NCBI RefSeq assembly: GCF_030317115.1
Contig: NZ_JASZYF010000001.1
Span: 186,001-250,000 of the forward strand
Direction: 5' to 3'
DNA length: 64,000 nt
Source of the DNA: Variovorax gracilis
GTDB taxonomy: Bacteria; Pseudomonadota; Gammaproteobacteria; Burkholderiales; Burkholderiaceae_C
This document shows positions 1 to 8,986 of the stretch, one piece after another. Under the pieces are notes generated by a model, which did not search any database, was not told the DNA's origin, and saw only the letters and a program-made list of their open reading frames with translations. Numbering within the stretch: the first letter of the stretch is position 1; the number at the start of each line of letters is the position of its first letter. The translations under genes were made by a program, and so were the position numbers.

Positions 1-1766
1 GGTGGGTCTCCCGCGAAGGAGTTCGGCAGCCTGCACGGGCTCTCCGGATCGGCGCAGCCCAGTTCGATCGACGTGGGCGCGCGGCTGCCCTGGTTCGCGC
101 CTGCATAGAAGGTGACCATCTCGTTCGCCGCGAAGGTCAGTCCGATGGCCGGATTGAAGCGGCTGAAGGTATGGTCGCCATCCAGCGAACCGGGTCCGCC
201 GCCGGGCGTGAGGCCGTCTTCGTTCTTGATCGAGGTGTAGTTGTAGCGCCCGGACAGCGTCAGGTGCGTCTGCGTGTTGAGCGCCATCGTGTCGGTGGCA
301 TAGACACTGCTGGTACGCGAGCGGCTCGACAGATCGACCCGGGCGTCGAAGGCGTCCTCGGACGACTGGGTGCCGTCGGCAAATGCGCCCGGGCCGAACA
401 CCGGCGTGATCGTGCGATCCGGGTTGATGTATCCGAACTGCGCGCCTTGCGTGAAGCTCACGCGGCTGGCGTCGTAGGCGGCGCCCACGACGAATTGGTG
501 CCCGATGCTGCCCGTCGTCGCTTGCGCGGACAACTGGCCCGCGAGCCCGTAGTTGGTCTGACGGGCCTCGGTCTGGTTGAGCAGCCCGTTGCACTTCTCG
601 TTCGGCTCGTCGTTCAGCAGCGCGTTCGCAATGCAGCGCCACTTGGGAAAGGGCGTGTTCGATGCGTTCTCGCCACTGGTCGGGAATCCCGTGTAGCCCG
701 CGGCCGTCAGTGCCGCCCGCTCGGCGGCGTTGGGCTGGTAGACCGCCTGGTCGAGGGAGTCGTCGTTGATGTCGCCGTTGAAGGTCCTGGCCCTGATGTT
801 TCGGTAGTAGACGTTGCCCGAGAAGGTCATCGTCTCGCTCAGGGCCTGCACGGTGGCGAGGTTGACGAAGGCGGACCGGTTCTGGGTGTTGTCGGGGATG
901 GTGCGAACGCTGGCCCAGTCACGCTGCAACGCGCCCCGCTCCTGCACGCCGTTGCCGGTCAGGTCGTTGTCGGCCAGCGCGACGGTCAGCGACACATCGC
1001 CGTCGCGCGTCTTGCGGCCGACCTTGGCGAACAGTTGACGCAGGTCGGAAGGCGATTCGGTGCGCCAGCCGTCTTCGTGGAAAACGTTGCCGGTGACATA
1101 CCAATGCATGCCGTTGTCCGCATTCAGGCCGCCGGTCTCGAACTCCGCGGCAGCCCGTCCGTACGAGCCACCCAGCACCTGGACCGAGGTGCCTGGGTAG
1201 TGGATGCCATCCTTGGTCTGGATCGACAGCGCGCCCCCCAGGGTGTTGAGGCCGAACAGTGGGTTGCTGCCCGGCATCAGGGCGATCGACGCGATGGCGG
1301 TGCGCGAGAACAGGTCCCAGCTCACGACGTCACCGAAGGGCTGGTTCAGGCGCACCCCGTCCAGGAACACAGAGAGTCCCTGCGGCGTGCCGAGCAGCGG
1401 CGACGCCGTGAACCCGCGGTAGTTGATGTCGGGCTGGAAGGGATTGCCCTGGGTCTCGTTGACTGTCACGCCGCCGATGGCGCGGGCGAGGAAGTTCGAC
1501 AGGTCGAGCGAATGGAAGCGCTCCATCTCTGCGCCTGTCGCGGTTTGCACATTCGATGGCACCTGGTCGCGCGGCACGTCGATGCCCGGCAGCGGGGTGA
1601 CGCCGATCACGTTGATGGTGGGCAACTCGGGCGTGGCCTGCACGGCCCCGGCGGGTTCCCCGGCCGGCTGCACCTGTGCATGGGCCGCCAGGCCATGGCA
1701 CAGCAGCAGGGCTGCTGCGGCCACAGGCGCTGACGAAAAAACAACCGCGCGCGCGTTGCCGGACAT
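1..1766 (-). CDS. TonB-dependent outer-membrane receptor (3' end outside window)
   Basis: Read from ATG at 1766, the minus frame stays open for 588 codons to the window edge, so the C-terminal barrel is missing. The product begins with a signal peptide ending near AHA-Q. A TonB-box-like INVIG stretch follows near residue 50, then a plug domain with the typical NTLGGALSI motif, then alternating beta-strand sequence. Receptors of this family import metal chelates, cobalamin or other scarce solutes using TonB energy. The substrate cannot be read from the sequence. Lanthanide-dependent methylotrophs carry receptors of this type for lanthanide chelates, and xoxF is in this window, so that is one reasonable guess, unproven. 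The two-component pair just upstream on the same strand may control it. Confidence 0.85.
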   Translation of the reverse strand, partial: MSGNARAVVFSSAPVAAAALLLCHGLAAHAQVQPAGEPAGAVQATPELPTINVIGVTPLPGIDVPRDQVPSNVQTATGAEMERFHSLDLSNFLARAIGGVTVNETQGNPFQPDINYRGFTASPLLGTPQGLSVFLDGVRLNQPFGDVVSWDLFSRTAIASIALMPGSNPLFGLNTLGGALSIQTKDGIHYPGTSVQVLGGSYGRAAAEFETGGLNADNGMHWYVTGNVFHEDGWRTESPSDLRQLFAKVGRKTRDGDVSLTVALADNDLTGNGVQERGALQRDWASVRTIPDNTQNRSAFVNLATVQALSETMTFSGNVYYRNIRARTFNGDINDDSLDQAVYQPNAAERAALTAAGYTGFPTSGENASNTPFPKWRCIANALLNDEPNEKCNGLLNQTEARQTNYGLAGQLSAQATTGSIGHQFVVGAAYDASRVSFTQGAQFGYINPDRTITPVFGPGAFADGTQSSEDAFDARVDLSSRSRTSSVYATDTMALNTQTHLTLSGRYNYTSIKNEDGLTPGGGPGSLDGDHTFSRFNPAIGLTFAANEMVTFYAGANQGSRAPTSIELGCADPESPCRLPNSFAGDP

Positions 1767-1834
1767 GGAGTCCCCTCGGGTGAGTGAAGTTGTTATCGCG
1801 CATGCCTGCGCGTCCCCTCCCCAACTTATCCCAC

Positions 1835-1848
1835 CGCGTTCGAACGCG
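1835..1848. promoter_or_regulatory. Perfect 14-bp palindrome upstream of the TonB receptor
   Basis: CGCGTTCGAACGCG is a perfect palindrome about 70 bp upstream of the receptor start, between the response-regulator stop and the receptor. A smaller dyad (GGGAA-GAT-TTCCC, 1852-1864) lies next to it. LuxR/NarL-type regulators bind short palindromes, so this is a candidate operator for the adjacent regulator. The role is inferred. Confidence 0.4.
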
Positions 1849-1872
1849 ACAGGGAAGATTTCCCGCCGTGTA

Positions 1873-2508
1873 TCAGGCGTTGTCGGCAGGAATGAGTCCG
1901 TGGCGCAGCGCCAGGTGCGCCATCGCGGCCGTGGTCTGGATGCCCAGCTTTTCCCTGATCAGGGTCTGGATGTTCGAGACGGTCTTCTGGCTGAGATGCA
2001 AAGCCTGGGCACAGTCGGCAACGGACTCGCCGCGCGACAGCAGCCGGAAGATCTCGAATTCGCGCTGGGTCAGCGAATCGAAGGCCAACGACTCCACCGT
2101 GCCGGCCAGGAGTCGCTGGGCCACCGCCGGGCTGAGGTAGCGGCGCCCGTCGCGCACGCTGTGGATCGCATCGATCAGGCACTCGGGTGCACTGCTCTTG
2201 GAGACGAAGCCGAGCGCTCCGAGTTCGAGTGCGCGGTGCACCAGCATGTTGGTGTCGTGCATGCTGAAGACCAGCGTGCGCGCCCGCGCGTCGCGTTCGC
2301 GCAAGCGTCGGATCAGCTCGAGCCCGCTGCAGCCGGGCATCGCAAGATCGGTGACGGTGATGTCCGGCTCGTGGATCGCGAACAGCGCACAGGCTTCGTC
2401 CACGCCAGCCGCCTGCGCAACGACCGCCATGTCGCCATCCTGTTCCAGCAGGTGGCGGTAGCCCGTCCGCACCACGGGGTGGTCGTCGACCAGCAAGAGC
2501 CGGATCAC
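1873..2508 (-). CDS. NarL/LuxR-family response regulator
   Basis: 211 residues: an N-terminal receiver domain with acidic pair D8-D9, likely phospho-acceptor D54 (TVTDLAMPG), and the later conserved Thr/Ser and Lys region (VFSMHD, FVSKSS). A C-terminal LuxR helix-turn-helix follows ([27 protein letters not shown]). The start is taken as GTG at 2508 because that puts the receiver at the N terminus and gives a 4-bp GTGA overlap with the upstream kinase stop. The pair is clearly co-translated. The regulated genes are unknown; the adjacent TonB receptor is the nearest candidate. The second NarL-type pair, at 26.6-28.6 kb, is distinct in sequence. Confidence 0.9.
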   Translation of the reverse strand: MIRLLLVDDHPVVRTGYRHLLEQDGDMAVVAQAAGVDEACALFAIHEPDITVTDLAMPGCSGLELIRRLRERDARARTLVFSMHDTNMLVHRALELGALGFVSKSSAPECLIDAIHSVRDGRRYLSPAVAQRLLAGTVESLAFDSLTQREFEIFRLLSRGESVADCAQALHLSQKTVSNIQTLIREKLGIQTTAAMAHLALRHGLIPADNA

Positions 2509-3416
2509 GCCGCCTCCGCTCGAACGGGCTGCCCCACGGGCAAGCACATGCGGATCCGCGTACCGGCACCCGGCGCGCTCTCGGCCTCGAAGCTGCCGCC
2601 GAGTGCCGCGGCGCGCTCGGTCGCGCCGAGCAGCCCGAAGCCGCGCTTCGGTGACGCGACGGTGAAGCCGTGGCCGTCGTCTTCCACGCTCAGGCTCAGG
2701 TGTTGCGAAGTCGCCGCGAGCTCGATCTGCACGCGCGTGGCATTCGCGTGACGCACGACGTTGGCGAGCGCTTCCTGGGTCACGCGATAGATGGTGGTGT
2801 CGACGGCTTCGCCGCGCTCGCGCAGATCGCCCCGGGCCTGGAACACGCATGGCACGCCGCTGCGCGTCGTCCACGCTTCGCACAGCGACTGCATCGCGGC
2901 GACCAGGCCGAGTTGATCGAGCTCCGCCGGGCGCAACCGCCGCACCAGGCGCCGCACGCCATCCTGCAGCCGCTCGGCCGACGCGGAGGCGCGGCGCGCG
3001 GCTTCGCCGATCTGTTCAAGCGAGGACGAGCGCTGGATGTACGTGGCCTCGATGCGAATGGCGGTGCAATGCTGGCCGAATTCGTCGTGCAGTTCGCGCG
3101 CCAGCGCCAGGCGCTCGCTGTCCTGGAGCGCGATCAGCTTCTGCGCGAGTTCGCGGTTCTGGGCCAGCAGGCGAGCGGCTTCCTGGCGACGTCGCATGGC
3201 GTACCAGGCCAGGCCCAACGCCAGCGCCAGCAACGTGAGCGGGATCTCGTCGACCTGCCATGCCTCGGCGTGATCGAGGATCGCGGCCAGCCGCTCCCGC
3301 ACCTCGAACGCGCTCGACAGCACGAAGGTCAGCACCGTTGCGCCGAGCACCCAGGCGAGATCCCATCGCCCAGGGAAGCAGGCGCGCGATCGCGACAGCC
3401 GCAACACAGCTCTCAT
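2505..3416 (-). CDS. NarL-type (HisKA_3) sensor histidine kinase
   Basis: 303 residues. Two hydrophobic helices (about 20-38 and 59-75) frame a very short periplasmic loop, so little room exists for an external sensor domain. The HisKA_3 dimerisation box LARELHDEFGQH places the phospho-histidine at H110. A C-terminal HATPase domain carries the N-box (TQEALANVVRHA) and the glycine motifs DDGHGF and GFGLLG. It phosphorylates the response regulator encoded immediately downstream, with which it overlaps by 4 bp. The start at 3416 was preferred over a much longer upstream open frame because the longer part is only the complement of the peptidase gene. Confidence 0.88.
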   Translation of the reverse strand: MRAVLRLSRSRACFPGRWDLAWVLGATVLTFVLSSAFEVRERLAAILDHAEAWQVDEIPLTLLALALGLAWYAMRRRQEAARLLAQNRELAQKLIALQDSERLALARELHDEFGQHCTAIRIEATYIQRSSSLEQIGEAARRASASAERLQDGVRRLVRRLRPAELDQLGLVAAMQSLCEAWTTRSGVPCVFQARGDLRERGEAVDTTIYRVTQEALANVVRHANATRVQIELAATSQHLSLSVEDDGHGFTVASPKRGFGLLGATERAAALGGSFEAESAPGAGTRIRMCLPVGQPVRAEAA

Positions 3417-3542
3417 CTGCCATCCCTCCAGTTCGGGCACTCGCACGGCCGGCGTCGGGGCTCGCCGGCCGCGGGCATCCGTACAATCGATTTTGCCTCC
3501 AGCCGCCTCTTGACGCGGCCCCCATTCACCCGAGGTATCCCC

Positions 3543-5501
3543 ATGCCCCATCCGACTGCGGCGCCCTTCGGCACCTGGTTGTCGCCCATCACGTCCGAGC
3601 TCGTGGCGAGTGCGGCGATCAACCTCGTCGATGTGCTGCTGGACGGCGACGACGTGTACTGGATCGAAGGCCGGCCGCAGGAAGGCGGGCGCCTTGTGCT
3701 CGTTCGGCGCGACGACGCGGCGGCGAAGATCGATCTCACGCCGCAGCCTTTCTCCGCGCGCACGCGGGTGCACGAATACGGCGGTGCCGCAGCACTCGTT
3801 GCGGACGGCGTCTGCTACTTCAGCGACTTCCGGGATCAGCGCCTGTACCGCGCCAAAGGCAGCGAACCTCCCGAGCCTCTCACTCCGGCCCCTGCCCCTG
3901 GCGATCCCGCTGCCGCACTTCGATACGCCGACGGGCAGATCGACAGGACACGCCGCCTGTGGATCGGCGTTCGCGAGGATCACCGGCAGGCAGGCCAGGA
4001 AGCCATCAATGCGATCGTGGCGCTCGATGCGGCCTCGGAAGGCGCCGGTACGGTGCTGGTCCAGGGCAACGACTTTTACGCCTCGCCGCGCCTCAGCCCG
4101 GACGGTCGCCGCCTTGCCTGGATCGCGTGGGACCACCCGCAGATGCCGTGGGTGGGCACCGAACTCTGGGTCGCGGACTTCGACGGCGCCGCGGTGGAGA
4201 ACCCGACCCGCGTCGCCGGCGGTCCGGGCGAGTCGGTCTTCCAGCCGGAATGGTCGCCCGATGGGGTCCTCCATTTCGTGTCGGACCGGTCCGGGTGGTG
4301 GAACCTCCATCGCGCGGAAGCGAACGGAGACGCCGTCAACGTGTGCCCGAAGGCGGCGGAGTTCGGCCGGCCGCAATGGAACCTGGGGATGTCGACCTAC
4401 GCTTTCCTTTCGGCGAAGCGGGTGGTGTGCTCGTACATCGAGGGCGGCCTCGGCAAGCTCGCTCTGCTGGAACTCGACAGCGGCGAACTGACGGCGTTCG
4501 ACCTGCCCTACAGCGACTTTTCGTCGGTGCGCGCCCAAGGAGGAAAGATCGCCTTCAAGGCCGGCGGGCCGACGCTCGCGAGCGCCGTCGTGCTGCTCGA
4601 TGCACGCACCGGCGAAGCCACGGCGATCCGCAAGGCCAGCGCCCTCCCCGACGATCCCGCGATCCACCGACACCTTGCCGCACCGCAAGCGATCGAGTTT
4701 CCGACGTCGCGCGGCCAGACTGCATTCGCCCTTTTCTATCCGCCGCGGAATGCCGACCATCTCGCGCCGGACGCGGAACTGCCCCCGCTCCTGGTCAGAT
4801 GCCACGGCGGACCGACCTCCTCGGCGTCGATCGCGCTCGACCTGCGCACGCAGTTCTGGACCAGCCGCGGCATCGCGGTGGTCGATGTCGACTACGGCGG
4901 AAGCAGCGGCTACGGCCGCGCCTACCGCGATCGCCTGCACCGCATGTGGGGCGTCGTCGATGTCGAGGACTGCGCCGCCGCCGCGCGCTACCTGGTCGAC
5001 GAGGGACGGGTCGATGCCGATCGCATCGTGATCACCGGCAGCAGTGCCGGCGGTTTCACGACGCTCAGTTGCCTCACTTCCGGCGATCCCGCCGTGCGCC
5101 GGATGTTCCGTGCCGGCGGGAGCCACTACGGGGTCAGCGATCCCGAGGCCCTGGCGCGGGACACGCACAAGTTCGAGTCCCGCTATCTGGACTGGCTGAT
5201 CGCACCGTACACCGACGCCGACGGCCATCGCGAGACCTACCGCGAGCGCTCCCCCGTCCGCCACGCCGATCGGCTCGCGGCACCGGTCGCGTTCTTCCAG
5301 GGCGCGGAGGACAGGATCGTTCCGCCCAGCCAGACCGAGCTGATGGTCGCGGCGCTTCGCGAGAAGGACATCACGGCGCAGTACTTGCTCTTCGCGGGAG
5401 AACAGCACGGCTTTCGTCACTCTTCGAACATCCGGTGGGCGCTGGACGCGGAGTTCTACTTCTTCAGCACCGTCGTCTTCCGCAGCCACGGCGCCACGTA
5501 G
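3543..5501 (+). CDS. S9-family (prolyl oligopeptidase-type) serine peptidase
   Basis: 652 residues: an N-terminal seven-bladed propeller-like region with repeated SPDG/W-S-P-D elements (for example FYASPRLSPDGRRLAW), then an alpha/beta-hydrolase domain. The nucleophile elbow GSSAGG puts the catalytic serine at S501. The acid is probably in the GAEDRIVPP segment and the histidine in GEQHGF. No signal peptide is visible, so it is probably cytoplasmic and cleaves short peptides or acyl-peptides. It is divergent from the two-component operon. Its last 46 bp overlap the convergent 3' end of mxaL. A link to methylotrophy is not evident. Confidence 0.9.
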   Translation: MPHPTAAPFGTWLSPITSELVASAAINLVDVLLDGDDVYWIEGRPQEGGRLVLVRRDDAAAKIDLTPQPFSARTRVHEYGGAAALVADGVCYFSDFRDQRLYRAKGSEPPEPLTPAPAPGDPAAALRYADGQIDRTRRLWIGVREDHRQAGQEAINAIVALDAASEGAGTVLVQGNDFYASPRLSPDGRRLAWIAWDHPQMPWVGTELWVADFDGAAVENPTRVAGGPGESVFQPEWSPDGVLHFVSDRSGWWNLHRAEANGDAVNVCPKAAEFGRPQWNLGMSTYAFLSAKRVVCSYIEGGLGKLALLELDSGELTAFDLPYSDFSSVRAQGGKIAFKAGGPTLASAVVLLDARTGEATAIRKASALPDDPAIHRHLAAPQAIEFPTSRGQTAFALFYPPRNADHLAPDAELPPLLVRCHGGPTSSASIALDLRTQFWTSRGIAVVDVDYGGSSGYGRAYRDRLHRMWGVVDVEDCAAAARYLVDEGRVDADRIVITGSSAGGFTTLSCLTSGDPAVRRMFRAGGSHYGVSDPEALARDTHKFESRYLDWLIAPYTDADGHRETYRERSPVRHADRLAAPVAFFQGAEDRIVPPSQTELMVAALREKDITAQYLLFAGEQHGFRHSSNIRWALDAEFYFFSTVVFRSHGAT

Positions 5502-6451
5502 CACGCCAGGAGCACGCAGAAGGCCAACCCCGCGAGAAGCGTACGCGCGCCGGTGCGAACCGCCACCGGCTTCGCCAGCGCGGGCGATGTCAACGCCTCC
5601 ACCAGCCGCTCCCGCGATTGCAGGCGAAGAAACGCCAGTCCCTGCTCGCCCGCCAGCAGGCGCAGATAGCCTTCGCGCAGCGACGACAGGTGTTCGAGTC
5701 CCGGTGTGGCGCCGAGCATCGGCGCGGCCGAGCCCGCGTGCTCGTCCACCAGCGTTTCGCCACGGACGCTGGCACCTCGCCCCTGGCTGCGCAGATCCGT
5801 CTGCATGACCTCGTCGGCACGCCAGAAGCCGAGCGGCTGTCCTTCGGGATCAGTCTTTGGGATCGGCGACGGAAGCAGATCGCCCACACACACGATCAGC
5901 CCCGCGACCTCGCCCGGCTTGTCATCGAAGGACGGACGGTAGTTCGGGTTCAGCGGCGGCGCCTCCTGTCCGTCGGTGACGAACACCAGCGACGGCTTGT
6001 CCGGCAACTGCTTGGCGATGCCGATCGCACTGTGCAATCCCTTCGCGATCTCGCTGTTGCCGGACCAGGCCATGCGCACGTCGATCTGCGCCAAGGTCGA
6101 ACGCAACTCGCTCAGGTTGGCGCAGACCTCGATCGGCGCGAGCAGCAGCAGCGCGCGGTACTCGGTGAAGATCGCCCAGCCCACCTTCGAGCCGCACGGC
6201 AGTTGCAGCAGCGATTGACGCAGCGCGTGCTTGGCGAAGGCAAGGCGCGAGACTGGCTGGCCGTCGATCTGCTCGTCGGTGACGTTCATGCTCTGGGTCA
6301 CGTCGAGCACGATCACGTGGTCGAAGAGCGAATGCTCCATCATCAACCCCGGATCGAGCAGGCCGGCCGCCAGCGCCAGGGCCGCCAACGCAAGCAGCCA
6401 ACGGTCGGTGCCGCGCCGCCACGAGGTGCGCCATCGTTGCCAGAGCGTCAT
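5456..6451 (-). CDS. mxaL: MxaL-like von Willebrand factor A protein
   Basis: 331 residues: an N-terminal membrane helix (about 18-35), a VWA domain with a MIDAS-type metal site (D50-V-T52-Q-S54), and a C-terminal membrane helix before WLRKTT. MxaL belongs to the MxaACKL group, which in classic methylotrophs is needed to insert calcium into MxaFI methanol dehydrogenase. It is the last gene of the mxaRSACKL run; its start overlaps the mxaK stop as ATGA. The only methanol dehydrogenase in the window is XoxF, so these proteins may mature a lanthanide enzyme instead (inference). The 3' end runs 46 bp into the convergent peptidase gene. Confidence 0.85.
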   Translation of the reverse strand: MTLWQRWRTSWRRGTDRWLLALAALALAAGLLDPGLMMEHSLFDHVIVLDVTQSMNVTDEQIDGQPVSRLAFAKHALRQSLLQLPCGSKVGWAIFTEYRALLLLAPIEVCANLSELRSTLAQIDVRMAWSGNSEIAKGLHSAIGIAKQLPDKPSLVFVTDGQEAPPLNPNYRPSFDDKPGEVAGLIVCVGDLLPSPIPKTDPEGQPLGFWRADEVMQTDLRSQGRGASVRGETLVDEHAGSAAPMLGATPGLEHLSSLREGYLRLLAGEQGLAFLRLQSRERLVEALTSPALAKPVAVRTGARTLLAGLAFCVLLACYVAPWLRKTTVLKK

Positions 6452-6990
6452 GGCAGGCCCGGCGAGTATCCGCGCATGGTGGTGGCCGCACGTTCGGCGT
6501 CGCGTCGGGTCTCGGGTGGCGCGACGTCCATCTCGTCGGGATCGGGGAGCAGGCGCTGGGCGCGCTCCAGGTTGTAGCGCGCGTCCCAGTGCGACGGATC
6601 GACGCGCAACACGTCGCGGTAGATTTCCTTGGCGAGTTCGATCAGGGCGATCGCCTTGCCGGGCTCGGCGCCCGCCTGCACCACCACCGCCTGTCGCATC
6701 AGCAGGTTGGCGCTGTTGTAGCGGGCCGCCTGGCCCAGCGGCGAATCGCCTTCCAGGCTGCGATAGAGGCGCAGGGCCGCGTCGTCCGCTCCACTGTCTG
6801 CCTGCGCATGGGCCTCTGCGAAGCGCACCTGCACCGGCACTTCCTTGTCCTCGGCCGGCGGCAACGGGCCCGAGACGATCGATTCGTTCCAAAGATGCTG
6901 CCGCCAGGCGTATGCGCCATCGATCGCCGCCGCGACGGCAACCACCGCGAGCAGGCCGAGCACCGCGCGCGTGCGTCGCTGCGAACTCAT
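6448..6990 (-). CDS. mxaK: MxaK-like membrane-anchored tetratricopeptide-type protein
   Basis: 180 residues with one N-terminal membrane helix (about 10-30), then helical sequence resembling tetratricopeptide repeats (ARYNSANLLMRQ; HWDARYNLERAQRLL) and a polar tail. It matches MxaK by position and architecture. Members of the group act with MxaA, MxaC and MxaL in methanol dehydrogenase metal loading. ATG 6990 was chosen because it overlaps the mxaC stop as ATGA; an ATG two codons upstream (6996) is also possible. MxaK is poorly conserved, so the assignment rests mostly on gene order. Confidence 0.75.
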   Translation of the reverse strand: MSSQRRTRAVLGLLAVVAVAAAIDGAYAWRQHLWNESIVSGPLPPAEDKEVPVQVRFAEAHAQADSGADDAALRLYRSLEGDSPLGQAARYNSANLLMRQAVVVQAGAEPGKAIALIELAKEIYRDVLRVDPSHWDARYNLERAQRLLPDPDEMDVAPPETRRDAERAATTMRGYSPGLP

Positions 6991-8027
6991 GCCCATCGCC
7001 GGATCTCCGCCAGCTTCGCTGCCAGCAGCAGCAGGATGCAACCCAGAGCGACACCCAGCACCGGTGCGGACACGTCGCGCCTCGGCATGGTGTCGAGGTA
7101 GGTGATGGGCAGGTTCTCCAGTCGGTTCACCGCGTCGATGGCCTTCTTCAGCGCCTCGGGATCGCTGGCCTCGTAGGCGCGATAGGACGTGCCGAGCGAT
7201 TCGAAGAAGCGATGCAGCGCGTACTCCGGCACCGACTCCACGCTCTCCGGCGCTTCGCCTTTTTCCAGGACCAGCCCTGGGCTGTTGGTGGAACGAAGGT
7301 AGATCCAGTAGATCGCGACGCGGTGCTTGCGCGCCATGTAGGCAATGCGCTCGCGGGCGTCGGTGTCCAGCCGGTCGCCGCCGTCGGACACCAGCATGAC
7401 GATGCGCGAGCCGGTGTAGGGCCGATCGTCGAAGGACGACAGCGCCGATTGCAGCGCGAGGCCGATGTTGGTTTCCGAGAGGCCGCGGCCCACGTCGCCC
7501 GCCGCGATGGCAGCCTGGATCGCATCGTTTTTCTGCGTGAACTCCAGGATGCGGATCGGCAAGGTGCTGAAGACGATCATGCCGAAGCGGTCGTCCTGCC
7601 GCTTGGCGATGAACTCCGATAGCAACTGCCGGGCGACCTTTCCCTTGGAGTCGCGCATCCGGCTCGCCTGCTTCATGTAGTAGTCGATCGCCTCGGGGCT
7701 GGTGCCCTTCAACGCCCCGCCGGAGGGTCGCGCGCCGGCGAAGCCCTGGTCCATGCTGCGGCTGCGATCGAGCACCAGCACGATCTCGGCGCCCTTGCCG
7801 ATGCGTTCGACCTCGTACTCCGGCCAGTAGGGCCCGGCCATGCCGACATTGAGCGCGGCGAGCGCCACGACGCCGACGAGGCGCAGCGCCCACCCCAGCA
7901 GGCCGGACAGCCGGTCCCGGGGCATCAGCGCCGCCCACGCGTTGTCGAGCGCCCTGCCCGGCCGTGCGAACAAGGGCAGCGCGGCCAGCGGCAGGAGCCA
8001 CAGCAGCCAGGGATGCTCGAAGCTCAT
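6987..8027 (-). CDS. mxaC: MxaC-like von Willebrand factor A membrane protein
   Basis: 346 residues. An N-terminal BatA-like segment with two membrane helices (about 7-22 and 44-62) precedes a VWA domain with a complete MIDAS motif (D87-R-S89-R-S91) and a C-terminal membrane helix (VLGVALGCILLLLAAKLAEI). The usual family role is metal insertion into periplasmic methanol dehydrogenase together with a MoxR ATPase, here mxaR. Its start overlaps the mxaA stop as ATGA and its stop overlaps the mxaK start in the same way, so the genes are translationally coupled. Confidence 0.87.
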   Translation of the reverse strand: MSFEHPWLLWLLPLAALPLFARPGRALDNAWAALMPRDRLSGLLGWALRLVGVVALAALNVGMAGPYWPEYEVERIGKGAEIVLVLDRSRSMDQGFAGARPSGGALKGTSPEAIDYYMKQASRMRDSKGKVARQLLSEFIAKRQDDRFGMIVFSTLPIRILEFTQKNDAIQAAIAAGDVGRGLSETNIGLALQSALSSFDDRPYTGSRIVMLVSDGGDRLDTDARERIAYMARKHRVAIYWIYLRSTNSPGLVLEKGEAPESVESVPEYALHRFFESLGTSYRAYEASDPEALKKAIDAVNRLENLPITYLDTMPRRDVSAPVLGVALGCILLLLAAKLAEIRRWA

Positions 8028-8965
8028 GCGGCACCTCGCTCGGCATCGCGGCAACGCCGGCAGAACCCGATCAGCCAGCTTCGGTCGTCACGGGCCTGCG
8101 CATCGCGCGCATCCTTGCCGAAGAACTCCACACGCGACTGCCGGAAGAACCGCGCGAGGTCGTCGCGCAGATGCGCGAACTGCGGCTTCGCCCTGACGAA
8201 GCGATCGATCCCCTCCTCGAAGACGACTTCCCCCATCGTCCGGTTCAAGGCTCCGTGAAGGTTCTGAAACGCCTCGCGCCATTGCGGCTCGGGGCTCGCC
8301 GGCGTCAGTCCACGCAGCGCCCGCCATGCCTGCGTGAACGGCCGATGCGCGCGCGTCCACCACGGCAGGCCGATGTACACGTGGGCGAGGTAGGCCAACA
8401 GCACCAGCGCGACAAGGGCGTAGGCAATGAGGCGCCAGCGCGCGAAACGGGTGTCGATCAGCGGCGGCGCCGCGTCAGGCTGCAGTTCGCCGAGTCCACG
8501 CCGGGGCGAGACCTCGACCGGAACCAGCGGCGACACCGTCACAGGCCAGGCTTCGATGCGAACCTCCTGCGCCCGCGGCTGGCCCTTGAAACGCAAGGTG
8601 AATCCGGGCATCTCGAGCGTGCGCGGCTGCGGCGGCGAAAGAAACACCTGGTACGCCAGCGTCAGTTCGTGGCGCCGCCCGCCCGGCTCGGCACTGCTGC
8701 GCCGGGAGACGCTGCGCAACTCGAGCGCGTTCCCACGCGCACCGGGCTGCGGCACGCTCGACTCGTCGAGCATGAGGCCGTCCGCAACGTCGACCATGAC
8801 GGTGCGCGACACCATGTCGCCAACCTGATAGCCGAAGGCCCTCGGCTCGCTTCCGGTGGCATCCACCTGTCCAGGGAGCACCGCCGCGCAAGCCGCCGAT
8901 GCCACCCACCCCAGCAGCACGCTGCAGAGCCTGCGTCGAGCCAGGTCCATGTGCAGGATCGTCAT
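8024..8965 (-). CDS. mxaA: MxaA-like periplasmic/membrane assembly protein
   Basis: 313 residues with an N-terminal signal or anchor ending near CAA, a periplasmic domain of about 150 residues, one membrane helix (about 180-202: LIAYALVALVLLAYLAHVYIGL), and a cytoplasmic helical tail rich in aromatic and charged residues. This is the layout of MxaA proteins. It lies between mxaS and mxaC in the canonical order; 21 bp separate it from mxaS. It probably helps deliver the metal to the PQQ-dehydrogenase apoenzyme. An in-frame ATG at codon 6 is an alternative start. Confidence 0.82.
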   Translation of the reverse strand: MTILHMDLARRRLCSVLLGWVASAACAAVLPGQVDATGSEPRAFGYQVGDMVSRTVMVDVADGLMLDESSVPQPGARGNALELRSVSRRSSAEPGGRRHELTLAYQVFLSPPQPRTLEMPGFTLRFKGQPRAQEVRIEAWPVTVSPLVPVEVSPRRGLGELQPDAAPPLIDTRFARWRLIAYALVALVLLAYLAHVYIGLPWWTRAHRPFTQAWRALRGLTPASPEPQWREAFQNLHGALNRTMGEVVFEEGIDRFVRAKPQFAHLRDDLARFFRQSRVEFFGKDARDAQARDDRSWLIGFCRRCRDAERGAA

Positions 8966-8986
8966 CGCGCATCTCTCACGGCTGGC

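Noticed and set aside
171..1733. Long plus-strand open frame (520 codons)
   Set aside because: It is the complement of the TonB receptor. Its product is rich in Arg, Gly and Val with no motif, as expected for a GC-rich shadow.
2670..3542. N-terminal extension of the S9 peptidase frame
   Set aside because: The extension is antisense to the kinase. The family start with an upstream spacer is at 3543.
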